64,000 nt of DNA from NCBI RefSeq assembly GCF_000213175.1, contig NW_009799179.1, positions 9,060,480 through 9,124,479 of the forward strand, read 5' to 3'. Under the pieces are notes generated by a model. That model worked only from the letters and a program-made list of their open reading frames with translations, was not told where the DNA came from and did not search any database. Source of the DNA: Neurospora tetrasperma FGSC 2508. Taxonomy: Eukaryota; Ascomycota; Sordariomycetes; Sordariales; Sordariaceae. Positions 11,780-23,700 of the stretch are shown here, piece after piece (within the stretch, counting starts at the first letter, position 1; the number at the start of each line of letters is the position of its first letter). The position numbers and the translations under genes were made by a program.

Positions 11780-12536
11780 GGTTCCAGATACTTCGGGAAG
11801 TGACCGTCCCCGGAACCGAACATGAAGCACGTTATGGGATGTGTAGAGAGGTGTAAAGAAATGGAATGAAGAGTCAGGCTGAAGTCTTTGAGAAGATGAA
11901 TGTGATATGTTGTACGACGGGATGAGTGTAGTCTACCTGGTGTACAGGTCATTTCACCCCCCCGCCGCCTATAGGGCTGGCAGGTGTCACATGGAACGTA
12001 GTGTAGGTATAGTAACCGCAGTTACAGCGGCCAACAAGGTTCCCCGGGCCCCGGCAGCTCCACCCCGCGAATTGGCCAGAAGGGGATCCACCTTTTTCTT
12101 TCGGCGGGGTCCACTCCGGCTTTGCTCCCACTCACTGTAAATCGCGTCTTTCTCTTGGAGGACGCGTCTCCTCTTCCATCATTCTTTGCTTGCTTCCACT
12201 CTATTTTCCAGGCTACAAGTGTCTTTCACCTCTACCCACTGCTCGTGTTTCCGTTCAAGTCGGGAAGAATTCAGTTGAGTTTGTGTACCCGATCATCCGT
12301 CTTCAACCACAGTCGAGACCCCGACAGCGAAATCCTGGGCTTGCTGTCTACTACTATCATCTCTTTTCGCCCGACGACAACCATTCCTCACACGACCGAG
12401 GTCTGTTGATATCCAGTTTGACATTTGATAGGCCCAAGGACTTATCGACCGAGGATTATTGGTGCTTTGTCGGCTTATCTGTACACTCTGTACCTACCAA
12501 AACACACCGGTCACCCCGTATCCCGCAAACACACCC
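11780..12536. other. divergent promoter region of vps-34 and nse4
   Basis: There are 757 bases between two divergently transcribed housekeeping genes. The part from about 12120 is pyrimidine-rich and likely leader of nse4. No TATA box or repeat stands out. Confidence 0.5.
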
Positions 12537-13890
12537 ATGTCCGACGAGGATATTTACGATGCGTCCCCTCCACGAGCCAGAAACCTGGAGGTGAGGAACA
12601 AGGGCAAACGGGTCTCAGACAGCCATGAAGGCCCCTCGGCAACAAGGCGGCGTATCAGGGACCCATCGCCGCCCAACCCGGATGCAAATGGCGATTTGGA
12701 CGAGTACGATCCTGCCCAATCCATGCAGGAGCGGCGGCAGATTCAGAGGAAGCTACGAGATATGCAGAGGGAAATGAGAGAGAACCCCGACCAGTTCATG
12801 CAGGACAAGTCCTCGGACGCCTTGATCAACTATTTCGACCAGTCAGACACTATTATGCGCGATGTGAAGCAGACCAACGAGGCCGCCATTGATTCTCGCG
12901 GTCTAGTCTTCGCTGCCGACTTGTCCGCTCGCAGGGTCCAACGGCTAACATCGGGCAACATTGGCAATGGCATTGATGTCGACGAATTTGTCTCAAAATG
13001 CATCACCTATATGCGTCATGGCCGCGGCTTCGAGGACGACGACGCCCCGGAACTTACCAGCACACAACGTCACAGGAGGCGACGGCCTGGCCGTGCTGCT
13101 GCCGATACTGAAGATGAGGAGGATATGGGGGACGAAGGCGATATGTTGAACTGGCCACACCTGGGCCGTTATGCTGCCGTTCCCAGCGTACGCAGACCAG
13201 CTCTGCCTGGCTTCCTCTCGGGCCCTCTGTCCATCGAAAAAAAAGTCCGAAGAATGACGCAGCGCAACGCCCCCTTCAAGATCAACAGCCTTATCGAGGT
13301 GAGACCGCAGGAGTTGAGGGCCGAGGACTTGAAAAAGTCCGATAAGAACGACCTTCCGTCCATTTGTAAGAATATTCTGGAGCAACTGGAGAACAAACAG
13401 AACGCTGCGCAAGATGCCGTGGAATCCCTCCTCAATAACGGTGAGGTGGACGATCCCGAGCAAGAATTCCTCATCATGGAGAAATACGCGCTGCATTCCT
13501 CAGGAGGCATTGACCTTCTACGCTTCGTCATTAATCCCCGCTCATTCGGTCAAACCGTTGAAAACATGTTCTACGTGAGCTTTCTGCTACGAGAAGGGGG
13601 CCTCAAACTGGAGTTTGACTCATATGGTCGTCCATCTCTATGTATGTTTCTCTTGATTGTCTCCTGCGCCGCCTCCACTAACCCACGTGAAAATAGCCGC
13701 CCATGTCCACGCAGACGAGCATGAAAAGGCTCAAGGAAGACACGGCACTACTAGACATCAGGCTATCATGTCGATCGATATGGATATCTGGAAAGACATC
13801 ATAGACGCTTACAACATCAAAGAACCCATGATTGATCACCGAGAGGAGGAAAGCCAGCAAGGCCCAGGGGCGCAAGGATGGTATAGCTAA
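12537..13890 (+). CDS. nse4: Nse4/EID3-family kleisin of the SMC5-SMC6 complex
   Basis: The two exons are 12537-13641 and 13697-13890, with donor CTAT/GTATGT, branch CACTAAC and acceptor AATAG, for 432 residues. Nse4 is the kleisin that bridges the Smc5 and Smc6 heads and works with Nse1 and Nse3 in homologous recombination and replication-fork repair in the nucleus. The N-terminal kleisin segment is visible (SDTIMRDVKQTNEAAIDSRG). The conserved C-terminal half includes FGQTVENMFYVSFLLREGG and, after the intron, RHQAIMSIDMDIWKDIIDAY with the ending KEPMIDHRE. An acidic linker (DTEDEEDMGDEGDM) separates the halves. I start at MSDEDIYDASPP; an in-frame ATG 78 bases upstream would add a cysteine-rich extension unlike the family. 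Splicing restores the family's C-terminus exactly, so the intron is well supported. Confidence 0.93.
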
Positions 13891-14710
13891 AAGAGACTAT
13901 TGGCTATGTTGGACTCGTAGAGGTGAGGAAGAAGTGTCCCAACACCTCCTGCGGTATGTTGTTCACCCAAAGCCATCGTCCCTAAGCCGTGTCTTTGTCT
14001 ACCTGTACCCAATGATAGCGATTGATCGAGATATTCACGAGGACTGTAAGTAAGTTATGGAGTGTACCGCGCCGTGCGGACCTCAGCCATGTTTGGCAAC
14101 CTTATCACAGCAGGGGCAGAACTAGAAGCAGCGGCGAGCTGCACAGTGTGTCTGCTGTTTATTAGGATGAGAAGCTTCAGATTCGCGGACAAAGGTCTGG
14201 GATCATTCAGTAACAGCCCACTTCGAAAATGTAGCAATACGGGAAGGCCTCGAGGCTTGAATGGATTCATCTAGGCTGTGACACCAAAGAGAATTGAGCC
14301 CCAAATGGCCGCCTAAATCGACGACGGGCGTGCCGTTTCTTTGTCAGTGCTCTCGCCCACGTTCGATTCTTCAAAGCCGACTAAGCGGCAACTGACCCGT
14401 CGAGTCTTTGTCAATGTTGTTTTTCGAGTGTGATTGATATGCTTAACTTACCCGCTTCCGGCCAGGTTGAATGGCTTCCTTTGAGCATGCGCATGCCACC
14501 ATAACCGGCTGTCAGGAACAGGTGGCAGCAAGACTTCTTTATGCCAGCAGTCCTTTTGGGCCGAGGAAAACTCCCAGTTGGTGTCGGTACCATCAATATT
14601 GCTCATCTCAACACATTTGCAACACCAAACATCGAGAAAAATAGCAACACCAAGATACTCAAGGTTCGTATTGCAAGACGTCCGCTAACAGTCAGGAGTG
14701 AATTTGCAAG
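13891..14710. other. intergenic region upstream of the giant gene
   Basis: There are 820 bases between nse4 and the 12-kb coiled-coil gene. The stretch should contain the nse4 terminator and the promoter of the giant gene. A short frame with its own ATG at 14541 overlaps the giant gene's start in another frame and could act as an upstream ORF, but nothing confirms this. Confidence 0.45.
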
Positions 14711-17700
14711 ATGTCCTACCCTTCGGATGGGACTGGCCCCGGAGGTGGGTCACCTAACACCCCGGGCCAGTTTCTTAACGATCCGGCCCGTTCTTCAACG
14801 CCGAAGCTCCGGAAGAGCAAAGCACGACAGTCCCTACGTATGGATATGAGCGAACCGGAAAGCCCTATGGCATCTCCAGTATCTGGACCGGCTGCGATCC
14901 GGCTTCCAGCTCCGGCTCCGGCTCCGGCTCCGGCTCCAGTATCTGGACCGGCTGCGATCCGGCTTCCAGCTCCGGCGGCGACCCGGCTTCCGGCTCCGGC
15001 TCCGGTTCCAGCTCCAGCTGCTGGTCGGCGTATAGTTCCACCTTCGGCCTCAACTACCGTTCCGACTACGGTTTCATATACGGCCCCAGCCTTAGCTCCT
15101 ACTGCGGCCCCGACTTCACAGACGCCTGCAGCTTCAGCTGGTGGTTCAAAGCCGAAAGAGAAGCAAATGCCAGAGGAGGAGGATATGGGGGCCTATATTT
15201 TCCGAAAGATGCAAGAGGCAAAGGAGGCTTCTCGCATCGCAGCCCAGGGCAAAACTAAATACAATCCCCCTGCGCAAAGATCTTACTTCCAGTTGGGCTC
15301 TGGTTGGGATGACGTCGTGGAAGATGAGAGCAATGGGGGTGACACGGGTGTGAGAGTGAAAGCTGGGGACAGTGCAGATGTTAAGGTCAGCGAGGACGTG
15401 GCGGAAGATGACTACGTGAGCGACTGGGAAAGTGAGAAGGACGCGGAAAAAGAGAAGCCCAAGTTGCTCCACGAACGGTATGTGGGTGATGGTACCGGCG
15501 CTAGGAGAGTCATTAGGGAGATCAAAAAGGCATACGAGTCAGACGAGGAAAAAGAAGATATCGCAAACACTTCAGACATCGACGAGTCTGGCCAGCCTGT
15601 TCGTGTCAAAAATAAACACGAAGTGGGGCGCTACCGAGACATGAACAACCCTTTTACATTCAGCCCCTTCACAAGTCAAGAGGGACATAGGGCGGATAAT
15701 GAAGCCGCTATCGAGGAGTACGACCGGTTGCGGGACGACAATGAAGGGAAAACGGACCCCACCAAACCACTGAAATACAAACCATACGACGAGGGAACGC
15801 TGCGCGATACACGGTTCATGGTCGCCCAGTTATCGCAGTACAAGGACCACGCCATAGCAGTGCTAGATAATAAGGTCGATAGGCACAGTATGTTGAGGAC
15901 GTACATCGAGAAGGCAGGAGACCCTGCGATCCGCAAGGCTTTCAATACCCTGCTGGAGTATTACGACCAGGCAAGCAAAACAAAGATGCGGCTACTCCGG
16001 GAATTCCGTGCCCTGCAGATCAAGGTGGATGATGACAAGCTGGCCAAGGAAGAGGTGGAAACATATCTCGCCCAGGCCGAAAAGAGGCTGCAGGATCAAG
16101 AGAAATCAGAGTTTGATACGTATCAACATTTGATGGATGAGAAGAAGATGAGATCGATGGACCAACATGAGCTGCAGACACTCCGAGAATTCAAGCAAGA
16201 CGCGGACAGGCAACGCCTTGCAGCGGTAGCCTTGGCCACACACACGTCCGAGGCCAAGATCAAAGGCCTGGAGGAGAAAGTCGACGAACTCCAATATAGA
16301 GAGCAACAAAGGGAGGCCGACATCGAACATTGGCGGCGAGTGCAAACCGATCTCAAAAAGAAGGAGGATTCTCTATCTCGCTTGCAGGAAGAAGCTACTC
16401 GCAAAACCGAGCAGGCCGAACAGATGTCGGAATCCTTAAACCGAACGCTGAACGATATCATGGATACCGCGGCAGCGCTTGGCGTTCCTATCAAAGGCGG
16501 CGCCGACCCTGATGACATAGGCGCAACAATTCTTGAAGTCTTCGATAACATATTGAACCTGTACGAAGACACCGAGCAACGACTTGTTCAAACCGAAGAA
16601 GCCAAGGACAAGGCAGAAGCAGCGGCCAAGGAATCCGCCACACGATCCCGCAGTGAAACAATCCAGAAGCTCACGACTGAAAACAACAAGCTTAAAGAAC
16701 AGAGAGATGAGCAAAAAAGAAAGGCCGACACGTTTTACCAGAAACTCAAGAGAAAGGGATGGCTTGAGCCGACCGAGGATCCATCGGCGTCACTTGCCCT
16801 CGACCAGAAGTCGTTGAAAGACCAACAAGATCGCTGGGAGTCTGAAAAGAATGCCCTGAACCAGCAAATCACTAATCTCAACAAATCGATCGAAGAAGCC
16901 AATGTGGCGCTCAAAGACATGAAGCTTATGCAGGTGGAGAGGGATTCTCTGGTCGATCTACAACAACGTCAGGAAGGGGATATCAAAAGCTTGAACCAAC
17001 AGGTTCTGGACCTCAAGCAAAAATTGGCGGGCAAGGCCAGCGCCGGCGCCGATCTGAAGGATATTCAGTCTTTGCGATTGGAGAACAAGTCTTTGGAAGA
17101 CCAGCGACAACGTGTACAAGCCGAAAAGGAGGTCTTGCAGCAGCAGCTTTCTCAGACGAAGGCAAGGCTGGAAAAGGTGGAGACGACCCTCAAGAACACG
17201 GCGTCGCAAAAGATGGATTTGGAGACTCAAAGAAATGAGTGGTCCAAGACGAAGAGAGTCCTGGAGGAAGAGATCAGCAGGCTCAAGAAGGAGCTTGACT
17301 TGGCTAGGAAGAATTCCGCTGCACCAACAATCGTCGAGATCAAACCGGAACCCAACATTGCCGAAAGCATCACTCGCGTCGAACAACTCATGAAGGAGCA
17401 AAAACCTCAACTACCGCTGACCGCACGCGACTTCGTCCAGGGACTGGTTGCCAAGTTGAAGGACGCGCAGGGACACAAGGACTTGGATGCCAGTGAGGAT
17501 GTCATTCGTGAATGCATCGGCCTTCTCAATCGTGTCTTGAAGGAGCCTGTCTTTGATGAGAAGGACAAGGAGATGCTTCAGACTTTGCATAATGAGTTGA
17601 ATGAGGCTTTGAGAAAGGGCAATGAGGACCGCGAACAAAACGCGCGGTTGCAGAGCATCATTGACAAATACGAAGGCGAAAAGGAAAGCCTTGAGAAGGA

Positions 17701-20700
17701 GGTCAAGGTTCATAAAGACGAGATCAAGAGGTTGAAGCAGGAGATCACTGAGAAGAAAACCTCATTGGCGAACAAGCAGCAAGAGAGAGATATGCTCAAG
17801 GAAAGCTACGAAGAGCAAATCAAAAATCTCAATGCTGACCACAAAAAGGCTGCTGCGGAGCTGAAAGTCAAACATCAAAACGAGCTGACGCAGCTCAGAA
17901 AGGACGGCGACTTGAAAGAAACCAACCTCCTGCAGAAGTTAGACACACTCAGGCAGCAAAATGAAAGTGAGAGGAACAGGCTTCAAGCCGATTACGCCGC
18001 TGAGAAGGCGAAGCTCACGAAGGATATTGAAGCTCAGAAGAAATTGGTGGCGCAGAAGGAGAAAGATCTTGCGGAGCTCAAGTCCAAGAAAGAGAAGGAG
18101 ATCAAGGAGCTCACACAGAAGAAAGACGTTGAGATCGCTACCCTCAAGTCCACCAAGCAAGTCGACATGGATCAGCTTAAGAACCGCCACCTCCAAGAGA
18201 CTGAGAGCCTTCGCAAACAGCACCAATCTCGAGTGGGAGAGTTGGAAAGTGAAATCGCAACGATCAAAGCGAAATATAAGAAGGACCTGGATGAACTCTC
18301 CCGCAACAATACCAGCCAGGACGCTATCAAGCTAAAGCAGCACGAAAACGAACTCGCCAACTTCAAAGCGAAGTATGAACAGGAAAAGAAGCAACTCGCG
18401 GTCCAGCACAAAACTGAGATGGAAAGCCTTACAGATCGGTACAACGAAAAAGAGAAGCTTGCAACCCAATACCAGGAACGTGTTCAGGCCCTGTCGGCGG
18501 AGCTCGCAGACAAGAAGAATGCGCTAGCAGAGTACAAAGAGCAGCTATCGGCAAGCAAAGCTCAGCTTGACAAGCTCAAAGCGGATCACGGGGTCAAGGT
18601 TGATGAGTTGCAAGCAAAACTCAAATCGGAAGTCGCCAAGGTCACAGCTGATTATGAGGGCAATCTTTCGGAGCTCAGGACCAAACATCAAGGCGAAGTC
18701 AACGTCCTTAAAGTTCACCATCAAGACGAAATCAAGAAGTTGACGGCGGGACACGACGAAAAGATCAGAAACCTTGAACACCGTATCAATGACTTGAAGG
18801 CTGAACTCAAGCAAGATAGGGCAGAATTCGATAAAAAGAAAGCTCTCCTCGAGGGTGAGGTTGCAACTCTCCAGGGGAAGGTCGATGACAAGTCCTCCAA
18901 GTTGAGCTCCAAGGAGGCCGAATTCAATGAGCTCAAAAAGCTGAACGAAGCCCAGATTGCCGAGTTGAGAAAAGATGTCGCCGACAAGTCCAATTCCTTG
19001 CAGGACAAGCTTGAAGAGCTCAGTGACCTCAAAGGACAGCAAAAGACCAGGATCGAAGACTTCAACGTACAAATCAACGAAAAGATGGCCCAGTTGTTGA
19101 AAGCCCAGAGTGAGCTCAAGGCGTCACAGGCAAGCCTCAACACCACCACTAAAGAGTACGACGCCAAGATCGCCCAACTAGAGAAAAGCCTCAAGGAAAA
19201 GAAGGATGAGCTGAAGAGAAAAGAGGGCGCCGCAACCAGCTCGACGGAACAAAACACGATCCAGCTCAACAAGCTCAATGACGATGTTAAGGATAAGCAG
19301 AAGAAGTTGGATGAGCAACAAGCTGAACTCAACAATCTCAAGACAAAGCATCAGGCAGAAACCACAGATCTCAACCAGACCATCAAGGACACAAAGGCCA
19401 AACTGAAACAGAAGGAGACTGAGCTCATCGATCTGAAAAAGAAGCACAAGGAACGGCTTGATACGCTGGAAAAGAGTATCGCTGAGAAACAGACCACGTT
19501 GGCTCAAAAGGAAACCGAACTGGAAAATCTGAAGGCTCAGAACCGAACGAACATGATGAATACCAACCGGGAAATTGGCGATAAGACCGCCGAACTTCTG
19601 AAGAAAGAAGGCGAGCTCAGGGACCTCCGGCAGAAGTACGACGATGCCCAAAAATCGGCCGATGGAAGTAAGGAGAAAGACCTCGCAATCGTACAATACA
19701 AACAAATCATTGCGACGAAGACGAGTGAACTGGAGAAAGCGAAGAAGGACGTCGCAGCCCTTACCAAGGACGTTAACGATCAGAAAGCCCGGATCAAGGA
19801 CCTTGAGAGCAGTGTTTCCAGCAAGAGAGCCGACTTGAAGAAGAAGGAAACTGAAATTGCCGATCTCAAACGACAGTACGAAGAGAATATCAAAAGGCTC
19901 AACAATGACCTCAGTAGCCAGAAGGCTACGTTGACGGCCAAAGAAAATGAGATTGCTGCTCTAAAATCCGGAAACGCATCCAGGCTCAATCGCGACATCC
20001 AAGAGAAGGCAAGTGAGCTGGCGCAGAAGAACCAACTGGTTGCGAATCTAAAGGTACAGCTCGATGGCCTGCAGAAGAAGCAAAACGACTTACTTCAAAA
20101 AGGAAGCGATGCAACCAAGCTTCAAGCCGACATCGACTCGCTCAACAAGAAGATCAGCGAGAAGAGACAGAACGTCACTGAGCTTGAGGGCAAGGTCAAC
20201 AAGCTTAATAGCGAGCTCGCGGAAGAGAAGGCGAGAGTGTCCAGGCGCGACAGGGAGATTACTGACCTGAAGAAGGACGTGTCCGACGAGAAGGCCAGAA
20301 CCACCAGGCGCGACAGGGAGATTACTGACCTAAAGAAGGACGTGTCCGACGAGAAGGCCAGAACCACCAAGCGCGACAACGAGATCGTTGGGCTTCAGAG
20401 TAAGCTGGATGCCAAGCAAGCCTCGAAAGAGATGCTTGAGCAAGATATCAAGGATCTCAAGGCGAAGCAGGAGAAGGAGGTTGCCAGTCTGACCAGTCAG
20501 ATTCTTGCCAAGAGTAAGGAGATTGTGGGTTACGAGCGCGATCTCAGTTCCCTCAAAGCGGACTACCAGAAAGAGACCACCAAGCTGAAGAATGAGATCA
20601 GCCAGAAGGAGAAGGAACTGGCCGAGATCCAGAAAACCAACAAGAAGCTTAATGCTGATATCAAGGAGAAGGAAGCCACGCTGACGACCTCCCAGGCGAA

Positions 20701-23700
20701 GGTCAAGGATCTCAACCGGGAAGTCCAACAGAAGAAAGACCAGATCAAGGACTTCGAGGCTCAAAACGCTAAGCTCCAGATTGACATTGAGAACAATAAA
20801 GCCGAGATCGAAAAGATCAAAGAGGAGAGGAGGACGCTTAACACCGAGGCGGACAAGAGCATCGCCAGGATTGAAGGTCTCGAACGCAAGATCAAAGAGC
20901 TCACCGGCAGCTCCGCAGAGAAAGAAGCCCAAATGAAGCAATATCAGGCCGATCTCGCTGCAAAGGCGGAGACCGAAGCCCGCATCAAGCAGCTTGAGCG
21001 TGATCTCACTACCAAATCGGATTCGCTGGCGGAGTTCGAGAAGAAGTACAAGCGGGCCAACATGGATGCCAACAACTACCGCAGCTCGTTGGCGCACACC
21101 CAAGGCGAGGTTGCCAAGCTGGAAGAGGAAATCAAAACGACCAAGGGCGATGTGCAGTACTGGGAGGATCAGATGATCATGAATCAAGAGGAAACTCAGA
21201 AGATCCAGGACCAAGTCGACAAGTTGAATATGGATGTCAAGGACAAGAACAAGATCCTGGAGGATCACGAGAAGGAAATCAAGACGCTGAGGGATACTGC
21301 CAAGCGGCTTTCTCAGGATCTCATGAATAAGAAGTCCGAGTTGGAGGGATCTAACTCTGAGCTTCAGCGTGTCAAGAACCAAGTTGCTCAACTCACGCAG
21401 GACAATAAGGACCAACGGGTTGTGGTCGACACGAAAGATGGCGAAATTAGGAAGTTGCAGAGGGAGGTTGATGATCTGAACACCCATGTGATGGACAAGG
21501 GAGACCAGCTGATGAAAAGGGGCGAAGACATCAAGAAGCTCCGGGATGAAATCAAGAACTTCAAAAAGGACATCAGTGACCACGAGACTACTCTAGAAGA
21601 GACGATGGCCGAAATCGAAAAGTTGTCGGCTGACAACAAGCAGCTCACCGCTGAAATCAGTAGCTGCAAAGACAAATTAAAGCGATCTCAAGCCGAGGCT
21701 GATGCTCTCAACAACGACATCAAAGACATAAAATCCACCAAAGAGAAGCTTAACCAGGATACCAAAGCCAAGGAGACCGTGCTGGCTGAGAAAACGAAGG
21801 AGATCCAAGGCCTCAAGGACAGCATCAATAGGTTGAACCAGGACATCAGCACCAAGAACGCGACCCTGGATGACAAGAGGGAGATAATTGATCAGCTCAA
21901 GGACGATATCAAAACAGCCAACAGCACCATCGACACGTTGAGGAAGGATGTCAAGGATAAGGATGCCAGCCTCACTCACAAGACGAAGGACGTCGTTGCT
22001 AGAGATGCTGAACTTGCCAAACTCAAGGCAGAGATTGCTTCCAAAGACGCTGCCCTCGCCAAAAAGACAGAAGAAGCCAAGGCGTTCGAAAAGAACGTCC
22101 AGACACTTACCGACCAAGCCAAGGGGTTGAACCAGGACCTCGCCACCAAAACTACCCAGCTCGCACAAGACCGGGCCACGATTTCTAAACTCAACAAGGA
22201 CATCTTTGATCTCAAGACTGATGTGACAAAGCTCAAACAAGAACTCAGCACCAAGGACGCCAATCTGACGCAGAAGGCGGGCGAAATTAATTCTCGAGAT
22301 GCTGGCATTGCCAAACTGCGGGAAGAGCTCCGTGCCAAAGAGGCTGCCCTGGCAAAGAAAACCGAGGAAGCCAGCAGTCTTGAGAAGAACGTCAAGAAAC
22401 TGACCGACGAAGCCACGGGGTTGAAAAAAGATGTCACCAGCAGAGACGCTCAACTCGCCCAGGACAAGGACGCAATCTCCAAGCTTGAAAAGGATATTGC
22501 GAAGCTGAACCAAGAGCTCAGTACCAAGGACGCTAGTCTGACGCAAAAGACGGGTGAAGTTGGCTCGAAGAACGCTGAGCTTGCTAAGCTACGGGGGGAG
22601 ATTCGTGTCAAAGAAACTGCCTTGGCAAAGAAGACCGAAGAACTCAAAGGGTTGAATCAAAGTGTCGACGCAAAAGACACTCAACTTGCCCAGGATAAGA
22701 TCAAGATTGAGAGGCTTGAGAAGGAGATCAAGGGTCTCACAGCCGACATTGTGAAGTTGAGAGAAGACGTGACTTCCAAGGATAACAGCTTAGCTAAAAA
22801 GGCCGAAGCAGTCGATCACCTAAAGGCAGACATTACCGAACTCAATAGCGAAGTAGCGAAGCTGAAGAAGGAAGGTACCAACAAGGACGCCGCCATACTG
22901 GGGAAAGAGAAAGAACTCGTCAGTCTTCGCAAGGAGGTCCGGGACCTCACCAACCGGGCCAAGCAGTCTGCCCAAGATTCAAAGAAGTCCGCCGAAGATC
23001 TCGCTAATAGAGACGCTCTTTTGAAAGAAAAGGAAAAGAAGATCTTTGAACTCCAACAGGAAATTCAGAAGGTCAAGGATACCGCCGAGGAGCTGAATCA
23101 AACCACCAAAACTCGGGACAGTACCCTTTCTCAAAAGAACGAGGAACTGCGTAAGCTTAGGGAGCAGATCAAGCAACTGGAGGATGAAGCCAGCAGCCTT
23201 AAGGTAGACAAGGAGGCGCTTGGTCGGATGATCAATACCAGGGATAGCTCTTTGAAGCAAAAGGAGCAAGAGATTTCTGGCCTGGAGAAAGAAATCAAGC
23301 GTCTTTCTGAGCAGGCTGCTAATCTCACACAGGAAAAGATCGATCTGGGACAAACCATTGGCGCTAGAGATGCTTCCCTGCTGCAAGCGAACAAGGACAT
23401 CGATGGCCTCAAGGGTAGCATCAAGATACTCGAAGAAAAAGCTGCCGAACTCTCGAAGCTGAACGCTGGACAGCATCAAACCATTGGCGAGAGAGATGCT
23501 TCCCTACAGAAAGCCAACGAAGACATCGACAACCTCAAGGGAAGTGTCCAGAAACTGGAAAACAAAGCTGCCACACTCGCAGAAGAAAAGGCACAAATGG
23601 GCCAAACCATGGGCGCCCACAAAACTTCCCTGCTCAAAAAGGACGAGGATATCAAGAAACTCACGGAAAATATCCAGCGACTTACAGCCGAAGCAAATGA

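Noticed and set aside
12459-12536. Upstream in-frame ATG for nse4
   Set aside because: Would add 26 Cys/Thr/Pro residues unlike the Nse4 N-terminus; MSDEDIYD is the natural start.
20330-21583. 417-codon minus-strand frame inside the giant gene
   Set aside because: The Lys/Glu-rich coiled coil reads as Leu/Phe-rich sequence on the other strand, giving false membrane-like frames; many similar ones occur along the gene.
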